Origin: Dechloromonas agitata is5
GTDB lineage: Bacteria; Pseudomonadota; Gammaproteobacteria; Burkholderiales; Rhodocyclaceae
DNA: 64,000 nucleotides
Direction: 5' to 3'
Assembly: GCF_000519045.1 (NCBI RefSeq)
Contig: NZ_KI912532.1
Span: 1,550,001-1,614,000, forward strand
In this document: piece by piece, positions 9,443 through 18,513 of the stretch
How the letters are laid out: each line of letters opens with the position of its first letter
Position numbering within the stretch: the first letter of the stretch is position 1
Notes under the pieces: model-generated
What the model was told of the DNA's origin: nothing
Database searches by the model: none
Seen by the model: the letters and a program-made list of their open reading frames with translations, nothing else
Program-made: the position numbers and the translations under genes

Positions 9443-9903
9443 GAGGCACGCTCCTGCGCGTCGGCAACTGCCGCCGCGTCATCCATCCGCATCGGGTCGG
9501 GGTGCAGTTCCTCCACCACATCGCGCACCAGGCTGCGCCCGCGCAGCAGGTGGCGGCCCAACTGCTCTATGAACTGCTCGAAGCGCGCTCTGCCCTGGGC
9601 GCGCGCCGCTTCTTGATGAGCCTCGGGAACTGGCGTGCTGACCGTGAGGAAGTAGCGGATGAACAGCGCCAGCGTCTCGATATGGATGTTCTGATCGCGC
9701 TCCATGCGCTCGGCCTGGCGCGACAGGCGATCCAGCCGTTTGGCGATGGCTGCTTCGCGCTGGTCGGCGGCATCGGGCGACAGCCACGATGCAAGCGCCG
9801 CCGCGACGATGGACGATTTGGACACGCCTTTCTTGGCGGCCAGCTCATCGAGGCGCCTGGCGTGCTCGGGCTGGATAAAGAGGTTCAGGCGGTAGTGGCT
9901 CAT
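9439..9903 (-). CDS. CopG/ribbon-helix-helix family protein of the trb operon
   Basis: The first 45 residues (YRLNLFIQPEHARRLDELA..KGVSKSSIVAAAL) have a ribbon-helix-helix fold signature: a basic strand followed by two helices. About 100 residues of helical C-terminal domain follow. This small DNA-binding protein lies between traG and trbB in Tn4371-type elements and overlaps both neighbours as ATGA. A role in autoregulating the trb operon, like TrbA in IncP plasmids, is inferred from position; it is not a TrbA homologue by sequence. Confidence 0.88.
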   Translation of the reverse strand: MSHYRLNLFIQPEHARRLDELAAKKGVSKSSIVAAALASWLSPDAADQREAAIAKRLDRLSRQAERMERDQNIHIETLALFIRYFLTVSTPVPEAHQEAARAQGRARFEQFIEQLGRHLLRGRSLVRDVVEELHPDPMRMDDAAAVADAQERAS

Positions 9904-11906
9904 AGCTCGATTCCGTCGTTGGGGTTCAGCGATGCCAGCCGGGCCGTGCGCTGCATGGCCGGATCGAGCTGGCGCGGAAGGGGAAGCGGTAGGTCGTCGT
10001 CGTCATCGAGCAGCCCAAGGTCGGCTGCGGACGCGGCCAGCTCGGGGTCGTAGGCGACGGTCTCGGAGAGTTCGGGCTGGCGGCGCGGGCCGCCGCCGTC
10101 GGCACTGCCCAGCTCATCAGTGGGAACGGGAGCGGGAGCCGGTGTGGCGGGCACGGCGGGAATCGCCAGCCCGCTCCAGTCGTCGGCCCGCGATGGCGGC
10201 ACGTCGGCATAGCGCCCGGCCGCAAGCACGGGCGGCGGCAGCACGCGGCGTTTGAAATTGGCGTCCGCGTAGTAGCGCAGCTTCTTGGCCTTGATCGGCG
10301 CCACGCTGGACACCATCACCACGGCTTCATCGGGCGGTAGCTGCATCACTTCGCCCGGCGTCAGCAGTGGGCGCGCGGTCTCCTGGCGCGACACCATCAG
10401 GTGGCCCAGCCACGGCGCGAGCCGGTGGCCGGCGTAATTGCGCTGCGCGCGCAGCTCAGTGGCCGTGCCCAGCGTTTCGGAAATGCGCTTGGCCGTGCGT
10501 TCGTCGTTGGTGGCGAACGTCACGCGCACATGGCAGTTGTCGAGGATGGAATGGTTCTGGCCGTAGGCTTTGTCGATCTGGTTCAGGCTTTGGGCTATGA
10601 GGAAGCTGCGGATGCCATAGCCCGCCATGAAAGCCAGCGCCGTCTCGAAGAAGTCCAGGCGCCCGAGCGCCGGGAACTCGTCGAGCATCAGCAGCAGCTT
10701 GTGGCGGCGCTCGATGCCGTCGGAGCCGTCGAGCGATTCAGTGAGGCGCCGGCCGATCTGGTTGAGGATCAAGCGGATCAGCGGTTTTGTCCGCGAAATG
10801 TCCGAAGGCGGCACCACCAGATACAGCGACACCGGATGCTCGGCCGCGATCAGGTCGGCGATGCGCCAGTCGCAGCGCGACGTGACTTCGGCCACCGTGG
10901 GGTCACGGTACAGGCCGAGGAACGACATGGCGGTGCTCAACACGCCGGAGCGTTCGTTGTCCGACTTGTTGAGCACTTCGCGCGCGGCGGATGCGACAAC
11001 GGGGTGCGGTGCATCGCCAAGATGCCGCGTGGTCATCATCCGGTGCAGCGTCAGCTCGAACGGGCACGCCGGATCGCTGAGGAAGTTGGCAACTCCGCGC
11101 AGCGTCTTGTCCTCGCCCGCATAGAGCACATGCAGGATGGCGCCGACCAGCAGCGCATGGCTGGTTTTCTCCCAATGGTTGCGCTTCTCCAGCGCGCCTT
11201 CGGGATCGACCAGAATGTCCGCGATGTTCTGAACGTCACGCACTTCATGTGCGCCGCGCCGGACTTCCAGCAGTGGGTTGTAGGCCGCCGACTTCGCATC
11301 GGTCGGGTTGAACAGCAGGCAGTGTGAGAAGCGCGAGCGCCAACCTGCGGTGATCTTCCAGTTCTCGCCCTTGATGTCGTGGATGACGGCGGATGCAGGC
11401 CAGGAAAGCAGTGTCGGCACCACCAGGCCCACGCCCTTGCCCGAGCGCGTGGGCGCGAAGGTCAGGACGTGTTCCGGGCCTTCATGGCGCAGGTACTGGC
11501 GATCGTGCTGGCCGAGAAACACGCCGGCCGGCTGTGTGAGGTCGGCCTTGCGAATGTCCTGCGCGTTCGCCCAGCGTGCCGAGCCGTAGGTCGTGACCAG
11601 GCGCGATTGCCGCGAGCGCCAGACCGACATGCCAATGGCAACCAGCACGGCGACGAGCCCGCTGCCGCCCGCCATCATGCCGCCAGTGTTGAAGACTTCC
11701 GGCGCGTAGGCATCGAAGACGAACCACCACTCAAACAGCTTCCACGGGTGGTAGACCGGCGTGCCAAAAAAATCGAACCAGGGCGAGCCCAAGCGTAGCT
11801 GGTAGCCCAGGGCGGCGGCTGTCCATTGTGTGGCGCTCCACACTCCGGCGATCACGATGCCGAATACCACGGCGATCTGACCGAACAGCACGTTCGTCCC
11901 TTGCAT
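9900..11906 (-). CDS. traG: TraG, VirD4-type coupling protein
   Basis: TraG is the coupling ATPase that brings the relaxase-DNA complex to the mating channel. The 668-residue protein has N-terminal membrane segments (about 10-30 and 75-105). The P-loop (FAPTRSGKGVGLVVP) is at about 147-160 and the Walker B region (LLLMLDEFPALG) at about 400. The C-terminal tail is acidic. It is the first gene of the trb block. A hairpin with a short T run lies 40 bases upstream (11947-11970). Confidence 0.96.
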   Translation of the reverse strand: MQGTNVLFGQIAVVFGIVIAGVWSATQWTAAALGYQLRLGSPWFDFFGTPVYHPWKLFEWWFVFDAYAPEVFNTGGMMAGGSGLVAVLVAIGMSVWRSRQSRLVTTYGSARWANAQDIRKADLTQPAGVFLGQHDRQYLRHEGPEHVLTFAPTRSGKGVGLVVPTLLSWPASAVIHDIKGENWKITAGWRSRFSHCLLFNPTDAKSAAYNPLLEVRRGAHEVRDVQNIADILVDPEGALEKRNHWEKTSHALLVGAILHVLYAGEDKTLRGVANFLSDPACPFELTLHRMMTTRHLGDAPHPVVASAAREVLNKSDNERSGVLSTAMSFLGLYRDPTVAEVTSRCDWRIADLIAAEHPVSLYLVVPPSDISRTKPLIRLILNQIGRRLTESLDGSDGIERRHKLLLMLDEFPALGRLDFFETALAFMAGYGIRSFLIAQSLNQIDKAYGQNHSILDNCHVRVTFATNDERTAKRISETLGTATELRAQRNYAGHRLAPWLGHLMVSRQETARPLLTPGEVMQLPPDEAVVMVSSVAPIKAKKLRYYADANFKRRVLPPPVLAAGRYADVPPSRADDWSGLAIPAVPATPAPAPVPTDELGSADGGGPRRQPELSETVAYDPELAASAADLGLLDDDDDLPLPLPRQLDPAMQRTARLASLNPNDGIEL

Positions 11907-11946
11907 GACCTGGCCTCCGATTTCTCCTGCGCTGGTTCCTCATGGG

Positions 11947-11970
11947 AAAAGCGGCACAAGGGTGTGCCGC
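11947..11970 (-). terminator. Intrinsic terminator or attenuator between eexN and traG
   Basis: On the minus strand an 8-bp perfect stem (GCGGCACA / TGTGCCGC, loop of four) at 11951-11970 is followed directly by TTTT. It lies downstream of eexN and about 40 bases before the traG start. It would therefore end transcripts from the lysR-eexN unit, or attenuate entry into traG-trb. The T run is short, so termination may be partial. Confidence 0.55.
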
Positions 11971-12148
11971 AGGCGTCAGGATCGGTGCCGGGTCAGTGCC
12001 GGTCAAAGGCCGTTATGGCGGGGATTGAGGCTGAAAGAGCCAGATTTCGCGCGGAAGCGAAAGCTATAGAAACACCACAGACGCGAGCGCATTGCGGCGT
12101 GGTGAGGTATCAGCGAGAACTTCGTGCTGTAAAACGGCGACAAGGCAG

Positions 12149-12376
12149 TTACTTGGATTTTTGCTCAGGCCGATCACCGAAGAAGCGCTGGTTGGCGGCT
12201 TCTGCCGCACGCAAGCAGAGTTCGTCGCCGACCTTCGATCGATCTTCCTTGCATTGGCGCTGGATCTCCTTGATGCGGTCGGGATTGGCGGCGAGCGCAT
12301 CCACGGTTTCCGAAGGTTGGGAGGGGCCGCATGCGGTCAGCGCAGCAACCACCATCAGCAGCATCACTTTGTTCAT
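12149..12376 (-). CDS. EexN-family entry-exclusion lipoprotein
   Basis: This 75-residue protein has a signal sequence with lipobox (MVVAALTAC, cysteine at about residue 16). A short charged domain with two cysteines follows (KEIQRQCKEDRSKVGDELC). This matches the EexN family of small lipoproteins found next to conjugation genes and thought to reduce redundant transfer between donors. It lies 14 bases after lysR and 242 bases before traG. The intervening bases hold the terminator-like hairpin at 11947-11970 and no other gene. Confidence 0.8.
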   Translation of the reverse strand: MNKVMLLMVVAALTACGPSQPSETVDALAANPDRIKEIQRQCKEDRSKVGDELCLRAAEAANQRFFGDRPEQKSK

Positions 12377-12389
12377 GGGATCAATCCTT

Positions 12390-13316
12390 TCATCGGGTGG
12401 ATCGTGGATTCCCGATGCTGCTCAGAGATTCTGCTGAATCAATGGAGGCCACCCGGTCGATGAATCGGGCCAACATCTCTGGAGCCTCTGTATCGCGACA
12501 CAGTAGATAGGTCGTCAGCATGGGCGGTTTACCCGCCAACGGCCGAGCCACTACACCAAGCTCACGGCTGGACGCAACGTGTGCTGCTCCGGCCAAGCCC
12601 AAGGCCAGCCCGGCGGAAACCAAGGTCATCATGAGGTCAAAAGAGGCAACGTGCTGAACTATGAGCGGCTCCCGTTCGTACTTGCGCAAGATTCGATCGA
12701 CCTGACGCGCATGCCCTTCGCAAATCAACGGGTCGCCCAGCACCAGCGGGTAGTGCAGAACCTCCTCCAGCGGAATCTGCTTGAAGGCCAGAACGGGATG
12801 GCGAGCGGGCACCGCCACCATCAACTCATCCTCCCAGGCAGGCGTGACCACGATGCCATCACCTACGTCTTCGGCCATCGAAAATCCTGCGTCGTATAGC
12901 TCATCTTGCAGACCCTTGATTTGCTGGGCCATCGAAACTTCGAACAACCGAACCTCGACCTCGGGGTCTTCTTCGCGGCACTGCGCAAGTAGCGCCGGCA
13001 AGCGTGATGGCGTGATGCCATCGGACAAGGCAATGCGCAATTGCCCGTGATAACCATTGGAGGCAGACCTGACGCTATCGCGTGCTTGCTCCAGCGCAGC
13101 GAAGATGCGCGGTACGTGCTCCAACAGCAATCGACCCGCACGGGTCAATTGCGTGCTGCGGGTAGTGCGAACAAACAGGCGCGCACCAAGGTCTTCCTCC
13201 AGTTCCTTGATGGTGCGAGACAGCGGCGATTGGTCGATGTGTAACCGTTCAGCGGCCCGAGCAAAATGAAGCTCTTCCGCGACTGCGGTAAAACATCGAA
13301 GGTGGCGTAGCTCCAC
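12390..13316 (-). CDS. LysR-type transcriptional regulator
   Basis: Starting at GTG 13316 (nine bases after GGAAGG) the protein is 308 residues, the normal LysR length. The N-terminal winged helix (LRHLRCFTAVAEELHFARAA with the recognition region QSPLSRTIKELE) is followed by a periplasmic-binding-protein-like effector domain. Earlier in-frame codons would add a non-conserved tail. LysR genes at this position next to traG are usual in Tn4371-type elements. Its ligand is unknown. A promoter with an operator shared with the cargo genes lies upstream at 13464-13498. Confidence 0.88.
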   Translation of the reverse strand: MELRHLRCFTAVAEELHFARAAERLHIDQSPLSRTIKELEEDLGARLFVRTTRSTQLTRAGRLLLEHVPRIFAALEQARDSVRSASNGYHGQLRIALSDGITPSRLPALLAQCREEDPEVEVRLFEVSMAQQIKGLQDELYDAGFSMAEDVGDGIVVTPAWEDELMVAVPARHPVLAFKQIPLEEVLHYPLVLGDPLICEGHARQVDRILRKYEREPLIVQHVASFDLMMTLVSAGLALGLAGAAHVASSRELGVVARPLAGKPPMLTTYLLCRDTEAPEMLARFIDRVASIDSAESLSSIGNPRSTR

Positions 13317-13463
13317 TTCTGCCCTTCCTAGCGTGTCAGATCGTCCACGTTCCGTGGGATGCAGCCGGATGCTCCACTCATGTGAGAACACCAAGGACGC
13401 TGTCCTTCCAAACCGAAAATGTCCAAGGTGCGATGCAAGCGATCCAGTCAAGACTGAGTAGTA

Positions 13464-13498
13464 AGTGATATGTTACTTACTATTCTTCGAAAAATCAA
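13464..13498 (-). promoter_or_regulatory. Putative lysR promoter with operator copy S1 of the cargo TetR family
   Basis: On the minus strand TTGATT (13493-13498), a 17-base spacer and TAACAT (13470-13475) form a plausible sigma-70 promoter about 150 bases before lysR. The 14-mer AGTGATATGTTACT (13464-13477) overlaps the -10. It lies inside a larger dyad with 7-bp arms AGTAAGT / ACTTACT (13460-13481). The 14-mer matches the operators at phaC and tetR (consensus AGTRATMTRTTACT). A LysR autoregulatory site is the alternative reading. Confidence 0.5.
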
Positions 13499-13507
13499 TG
13501 ACTGAAC

Positions 13508-15523
13508 TCATCGTTGCGCTGGGCAGCTCCCTCTCCGGACGGAAGACGAATCAGCGGCTGTCAACCGATGCTTGGAAATATCCTCGCGCAGGATTCGCCG
13601 GATTTCGACGATGGATGCGGCGGTCTCCTGCACGCTGTGTCCGGACACGATGATTTTTTCTGACTTGGCGCCATCCAGATGCGCGCTTCGATAGGGAACC
13701 AAACCATCGTCCGATTCAGCGAGAGGACCGTTAGCCTGCCGCCTGGCAATGATCGAGTGATAGGACACCTGATCCGAAATCGGAAGCTCGCTCGTAGCTT
13801 TGACGAAGGGATCGTTTTCGTCGAGTTGGTCAATGCTGTTGGGGATGTTCTTCAAGATCGTGGCCTGTGCCGTGGCAGCGGTGTCGGCGCGAGCCGGGAA
13901 GGCGTCGCCGAGGGTTGACAGCAGCGTCAATGGCAAGCGGATCAATCCGGCAACCCAACGCCCAAGTCCCTGGCCGGCAACCGCCGTACCACGATGCGGA
14001 GTGGCAATGAATACCACACGCTCAACACCTGAAAATGGCTGAAAGCGCAAAAGAGGGTCAAGTTGGGAGCGGATGCTCCCAAGGCGATCCAGATCGATCC
14101 TGGCGTCCGATGCGGCCCACTTCCACAGTTGCTGGTCTGCCGTGGAGACCATCAGCCGCGCCAGCAGTCCTCCCATGCTGTGTCCAATCAACACCAGCCC
14201 GTGGGAAGCCAAGGTTTCCTCATCAGGGTCGAAGTGATGCAAAGCTGCCGCCAGAACTTGGCGGATTGCTGCATGACTGGCTGGTACAGGCATATTCGTG
14301 GGGTAATAAATCTCCCACACTTGGAATTCGCATCGCAGCTCCTCATCGGCCAGAAGCTCATTGGCAACGTTGACCCATGCTTCGGGGCTGCTCGCCAGTC
14401 CATGCACCATCACGATGATGCGCCGCCGCGGGTCGAACGGCTGCATCAGATACAGATGCGGCTGATCGATGCCACGCTCACGCCCAAACAGCCCTCGCAA
14501 AGATTGCTGGTTGAATCCCGAACGCGCCAACCATAAGCCGTAGCCAGCCGTGAAGTTACCAGCCAGTGGAACGCGTTGGCCGTGGAGTTGCAGATAGTCC
14601 TGTACCAAGGGGTCATACACACCGACGATGAGTTCATGCGAGGCAAGCAGCTCATCGACGGTGAGTGCATCAAAACGAAGCACTGCTGTCACGTTGGGCG
14701 TTGGCATTTCGCTCCAGGCGGGAAATACCCTCGGACGTCCGTTACCGGCGGAAGATTCGCCTGATTCGTCCAGTGACCTCGGTTCTGCATCCGTTACGGC
14801 CACCAATTCGGCACCCAAGCCGTCCCTGCGATAGATGCCGCGCAGGCCTTGGAATGCCAGAGCGTTCGCAGGCAGCAACTCGCGTGGCGTGGTCGCATCG
14901 TTGGGCAGCCGGGCGTTCAAGTCGACTCGCAAAGCCCAGTCACCCAAGCGCAATGTCGCTTCGGCTTCGCCAGCATGTGCACGAAGTGCTTGGTGCTGTA
15001 GGCCAAACAATTGCGTGACCGTTTTTTGCACCGCATAGTTGTACCAATCGCGCACCTGCGTCTGCCGCTCCTCAAACGCGCGCTCGCCGGGCGAGCGCCT
15101 GGTGAAAAAGAGATACGCGTAAGCGTGCCGAGCCGTCTCGATCCAGGCGGAAGTAGAAACGATGCGACTATTTGGGACTGCCGTCGAGATCGACATGGCA
15201 TGCTGCAACCAGAGTTCAGCCAGTGCCGACAGCCTCGTTTCGCCGTCCAAGTCCTTCATCATGGTCAACGCCTCGATGCAAGTGAGCGAGGTGTTCGTTG
15301 CGCAAACTCGCTCATCGAGCCCGGTAACGCGGATCGTCTGCAAGGTCGGTGCGCTGAGTTTGCCTCTGCCGAGGAGATCGCCGCGTCGTAGAGCAACGTA
15401 TTCATCCGGCGTCATCGCGCGTACAGCGACAGAAGGTTTGAACTCACTGACGACCGCGCAACCACCAAGTGCAAACGCGGCGGTGATCACGATCAACCAA
15501 CGCCAGAGAGATGCAAGGAGCAT
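13508..15523 (-). CDS. Alpha/beta-hydrolase (lipase/esterase-like) lipoprotein
   Basis: The 671-residue protein starts with a lipoprotein signal (lipobox ALGGC at about residue 20). A helical N-terminal region of about 340 residues precedes the alpha/beta-hydrolase domain. The latter has an oxyanion-type VHGLASSPEAW (about 373) and the nucleophile elbow GHSMGG (about 446), and a C-terminal GHSVQET that may supply the histidine. It is the last gene of the phaC operon. The substrate is unknown. A role in polymer or lipid turnover would be a guess from context. The start at 15523 is preferred to the in-frame GTG at 15532 because GTGAGG precedes it. Confidence 0.75.
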   Translation of the reverse strand: MLLASLWRWLIVITAAFALGGCAVVSEFKPSVAVRAMTPDEYVALRRGDLLGRGKLSAPTLQTIRVTGLDERVCATNTSLTCIEALTMMKDLDGETRLSALAELWLQHAMSISTAVPNSRIVSTSAWIETARHAYAYLFFTRRSPGERAFEERQTQVRDWYNYAVQKTVTQLFGLQHQALRAHAGEAEATLRLGDWALRVDLNARLPNDATTPRELLPANALAFQGLRGIYRRDGLGAELVAVTDAEPRSLDESGESSAGNGRPRVFPAWSEMPTPNVTAVLRFDALTVDELLASHELIVGVYDPLVQDYLQLHGQRVPLAGNFTAGYGLWLARSGFNQQSLRGLFGRERGIDQPHLYLMQPFDPRRRIIVMVHGLASSPEAWVNVANELLADEELRCEFQVWEIYYPTNMPVPASHAAIRQVLAAALHHFDPDEETLASHGLVLIGHSMGGLLARLMVSTADQQLWKWAASDARIDLDRLGSIRSQLDPLLRFQPFSGVERVVFIATPHRGTAVAGQGLGRWVAGLIRLPLTLLSTLGDAFPARADTAATAQATILKNIPNSIDQLDENDPFVKATSELPISDQVSYHSIIARRQANGPLAESDDGLVPYRSAHLDGAKSEKIIVSGHSVQETAASIVEIRRILREDISKHRLTAADSSSVRRGSCPAQR

Positions 15524-15605
15524 ATGCCTCACGATCGAGAGCTGCGTACCGGCACTGCAGAATCATTACCTAAAACGAACGGAACATTGTCCGTGAAATT
15601 GCATT

Positions 15606-16580
15606 TCATACGCGGCTCCCTTCGCACTGAACAAAAGCACGCTGGCGATGCGCCAAGATCAGCGCAATGGCGCATGAAGCTATTCGCGTGCGGCGGGAGT
15701 CCGAGCGACTGGTGAGCACAATCGGCACGCGCGCGCCCATCACGATCCCCGCGCTATCGGCTTGGCCCATGTATTCCAGTTGCTTGGCCAGCATGTTGCC
15801 GCTTTCCAGGTCGGGAACGACCAGGATGTCGGCTTGCCCGGCCACGGCGGACTTGATGCCCTTGACGCGCGCGGCATCGGGAGAGACGGCGTTATCAAAG
15901 GCCAGTGGCCCGTCGAGCACACCTCCGGTGATCTGGCCACGATCGGCCATCTTGCACAGTGCCGCAGCATCCAGGGTCGAAAGCATGCGCGGGTTGACGG
16001 TCTCGACCGCCGCGAGGATCGCCACCTTGGGCTCGGCAATGCCGATGGAGTGCGCCAAGTCGATGGCGTTGCGCACGATGTCGGCCTTGATTTCGAGCGT
16101 CGGAGCGATATTGATGGCGGCGTCGGTGATGATGAAGGGCCGAGGGTAGCTGGCCGTCTGCATGATGTAACAGTGCGTCAATCGACGCTCGGTGCGCAGG
16201 CAGGCTTCGGGCGCCAGGATGGCACCCAGGTACTCATCGCTGTGCAAGCTGCCTTTCATCAGCGCCTGCACCTCGCCCTTGCCAGCCAGCCGGGCGGCGG
16301 TGGCCGCTGCGGCGTGGCTGTGCGGCACATCGACGACCTCGCTGTCTCCCAGTTCCAACCCCGTGTCGGCTGCAACGGCACGCAACTTGGCGAGCGGTGC
16401 CACCAATACTGGTGTGATGACGCCGGCATCGCGCGCGTCCAAGGCACCGCCCAGGCTGAGCGCGTCACAAGGGTGCACCACCGCGGTGCGAACCGGGGCC
16501 ATGGTTTTGACATGGGCGATAAGACGCTCGACACCGCTTTGAGGGTCGGCGCGAGCACCCTCAGGGGCTTGTTCATGCAT
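15606..16580 (-). CDS. Phosphate acetyl/butyryltransferase
   Basis: The 324-residue protein is a single PTA_PTB domain, which interconverts acyl-CoA and acyl-phosphate. Family motifs include MKGSLHSDEYLGAIL, the run DAAINIAPTLEIKADIVRNA, and a C-terminal SRSDSRRTRIASCAIA. It lacks the long N-terminal DRTGG domains of E. coli Pta. With acetate kinase (33933-35141) and phosphoketolase (35225-37597) on the same cargo, it would link acetyl-phosphate to acetyl-CoA. The alternative is a phosphate butyryltransferase. It overlaps the usp stop by eight bases. Confidence 0.85.
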   Translation of the reverse strand: MHEQAPEGARADPQSGVERLIAHVKTMAPVRTAVVHPCDALSLGGALDARDAGVITPVLVAPLAKLRAVAADTGLELGDSEVVDVPHSHAAAATAARLAGKGEVQALMKGSLHSDEYLGAILAPEACLRTERRLTHCYIMQTASYPRPFIITDAAINIAPTLEIKADIVRNAIDLAHSIGIAEPKVAILAAVETVNPRMLSTLDAAALCKMADRGQITGGVLDGPLAFDNAVSPDAARVKGIKSAVAGQADILVVPDLESGNMLAKQLEYMGQADSAGIVMGARVPIVLTSRSDSRRTRIASCAIALILAHRQRAFVQCEGSRV

Positions 16581-17136
16581 GTGATTTCTTTGCCTTGTTT
16601 GCGCCAGTTGGACGCCGGCGTGACGTACTGGTGTTGTTGCTGGCCTTGACTGGCGCCCGTGCGGCTGAAGATGGCTGGCCACCATCTCGGCTCGACTGGC
16701 GCACCAGCATTACCGGAACTGGCGCAATGCGCGCTACTTGCTCCGCATCGCTGCCCAGCAGCAGCCGGTTCACGCCGCGACGCCCGTGAGTGCCCAGGAT
16801 GATCAAGTCGCAATCGCTCACCTCGGCCTGCTGCGCGATCTGTTCCGACACGCGTTCGGTGCCGCTTTCAAGCAGCACCGTCTCTGTGGCAATTCCTTCC
16901 CGACGGAGCCGACTCGCAGCCTCATCCAGCAACGCCTGGCCGGCTTTGAGGAAGCGTGGGCGGACATCCTTGATGTAGACCTCGGGGCGCTCGAAACCCG
17001 TGCTGTGGCGCGTTGGTTCGACGATATGCAGCAAGATCACGGTGGCGCCGCTCAGGCGTGCCAGTTCTGCCGCATGATCGAGCGCCAGGAAGGATGTGGG
17101 ACTGCCGTCCAGCGGCACCAAAAATCGGGAATACAT
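16573..17136 (-). CDS. Universal stress protein (UspA family)
   Basis: The 187-residue protein has a full Usp fold. It opens with MYSRFLVPLDGSPTSFLALD and carries the ATP-binding signature GTHGRRGVNRLLLGSDAEQV at about 128-147. Usp proteins of this type bind ATP and accumulate under growth arrest or low oxygen. The tail after about 157 is basic and low-complexity and is not part of the domain. The start is set by an excellent GGAGGAG seven bases upstream. It lies between phaB and the phosphotransacetylase gene. Confidence 0.88.
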   Translation of the reverse strand: MYSRFLVPLDGSPTSFLALDHAAELARLSGATVILLHIVEPTRHSTGFERPEVYIKDVRPRFLKAGQALLDEAASRLRREGIATETVLLESGTERVSEQIAQQAEVSDCDLIILGTHGRRGVNRLLLGSDAEQVARIAPVPVMLVRQSSRDGGQPSSAARAPVKASNNTSTSRRRPTGANKAKKSHA

Positions 17137-17204
17137 GGAACTCCTCCGGGAGGCGCTGACTGCCGCGTGGGAAACCGCCCGCAAGGGCTGCGGGCTCTCC
17201 CGAC

Positions 17205-17951
17205 TCATGACATGTGCTGGCCACCGTTCATCGCCACGTTGCTGCCCGTCATGAAAGCAGCAGCCTCACTGGCGATAAAGGCCACCAGCGCCGCGATCTC
17301 ATCCGGCTGGCCGAGGCGACCCACCGGAATCGCTTCGATGACCTTCTGGCGCACGTCCTCGCGCACCGCCATCACCATTTCGGTGGCCAGATAGCCCGGC
17401 GAGACGGTGTTGACCGTCACGCCCTTGCGTGCCACCTCCTGCGCCAGCGCCTTGGTGAAGCCATGCACGCCAGCCTTGGCCGCCGAGTAATTGGTCTGGC
17501 CGAACTGACCCTTGCTGCCGTTGATGGACGAGACGTTGACGATGCGCCCCCAGCCACGCTCCACCATCGGATCGATGAATGGCTTGGTGACATTGAACAT
17601 GGAGTCTAGGTTGGTGCGCAGCACGGCGTCCCAGCCGGATTTGTCCATCTTGCGCAAGGTCGCGTCGCGGGTGATGCCGGCGTTGTTCACCAAGATGTCA
17701 ACGTGGTGGCCGTCCGCCTGAATCTGACGCGCCAAAGCCTGGGTCGATTCCCAGTCGCCGACATCGACGCCGTAGGCCGTGAACCGGTAGCCTTTGGTGT
17801 CCTGCGCGTCGAGCCAGGCGGCAACCTTGTCGTTGCCGGGCGTGTGCGTGATGATGACGCGGTGGCCCGCGTCGTCCAGCGCGCGGGCAATGGCTGCGCC
17901 AAGACCGCGATTGCCGCCGGTGACCAGGGCGGTTCGTCCGGAACTGCTCAT
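17205..17951 (-). CDS. phaB: Acetoacetyl-CoA reductase PhaB
   Basis: This is a 248-residue short-chain dehydrogenase. The Rossmann motif is TGGNRGLGAAIA (about 10-21), the NNAG motif is VNNAGITRDATLRKMD, and the catalytic residues are a Ser in VSSINGSKGQFGQ and YSAAK. The phrase GQFGQTNYSAAKAG and the GG-rich C-terminus are typical of PhaB. PhaB reduces acetoacetyl-CoA to (R)-3-hydroxybutyryl-CoA with NADPH for PHB synthesis. It is preceded by GAGGAGG. A FabG-type ketoreductase is the alternative, but the phaC-phasin neighbourhood favours PhaB. Confidence 0.9.
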   Translation of the reverse strand: MSSSGRTALVTGGNRGLGAAIARALDDAGHRVIITHTPGNDKVAAWLDAQDTKGYRFTAYGVDVGDWESTQALARQIQADGHHVDILVNNAGITRDATLRKMDKSGWDAVLRTNLDSMFNVTKPFIDPMVERGWGRIVNVSSINGSKGQFGQTNYSAAKAGVHGFTKALAQEVARKGVTVNTVSPGYLATEMVMAVREDVRQKVIEAIPVGRLGQPDEIAALVAFIASEAAAFMTGSNVAMNGGQHMS

Positions 17952-17961
17952 ATGCGCCTCC

Positions 17962-18405
17962 TCATTTTTTGGTCTTGCCCTGAGGCGCGGCGTCTGGCGC
18001 ACTCCAGGGCTGCGTCCATTGCTGACAAAACTGCGCGAAAGAGGCTGTGCCACCGCTGGCGCCGAATACCTCGGAGACGGATGCCTTCCAGGTCGTCAGC
18101 GCTTCGCGCAGGCCATCGGCGAATGCCGCCTGGCTCTTGGCAGCAGCCTGGCCGACCGCCTGGGTATCGCCCATACGGCCCTGGCACAGGCGCCAGAACA
18201 CCTCGGATGGCAAGGTGGCAAGCGCCTGCCAGTCCGCCGCCTGTTGGAGGTTCTGGATGCGCGAGGTGGTCTCCAGCACGCCACCGGCACTGAGCTGTTG
18301 CATGGCTTCGAGCCAGTGGTGGCCGCTTTCTTGCAGCAAGCGGGTGATCTGAAGCTGCAACTCGGCATTGGCCTTGTAGAGTTGGATGGGCAGTTCGCTG
18401 TTCAT
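17962..18405 (-). CDS. Phasin (PHB granule surface protein)
   Basis: The 147-residue, largely helical protein has the phasin pattern: amphipathic segments with Gln/Ala/Leu (LYKANAELQLQITRLLQESG) and a C-terminal lysine cluster. Phasins coat polyhydroxyalkanoate granules and control their size. The gene is between phaC (108-base gap) and phaB (10 bases), with GGAGC six bases before the ATG. Exact phasin subfamily is not determined. Confidence 0.8.
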   Translation of the reverse strand: MNSELPIQLYKANAELQLQITRLLQESGHHWLEAMQQLSAGGVLETTSRIQNLQQAADWQALATLPSEVFWRLCQGRMGDTQAVGQAAAKSQAAFADGLREALTTWKASVSEVFGASGGTASFAQFCQQWTQPWSAPDAAPQGKTKK

Positions 18406-18513
18406 GTCAATGCTCCACGGTCATGATGTGCCCCTCCGGGGCGGGTGTAGGCCGTGCCTGCGCAACGGCCCGATGAAAGTTGAGTGGTGTATTCGTGGCG
18501 GCGTTTTGTCCTG

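Noticed and set aside
13316-13451. N-terminal extension of the LysR protein to an upstream ATG
   Set aside because: The added 45 residues precede the standard LysR start, lack conservation features, and the GTG at 13316 has a good ribosome binding site.
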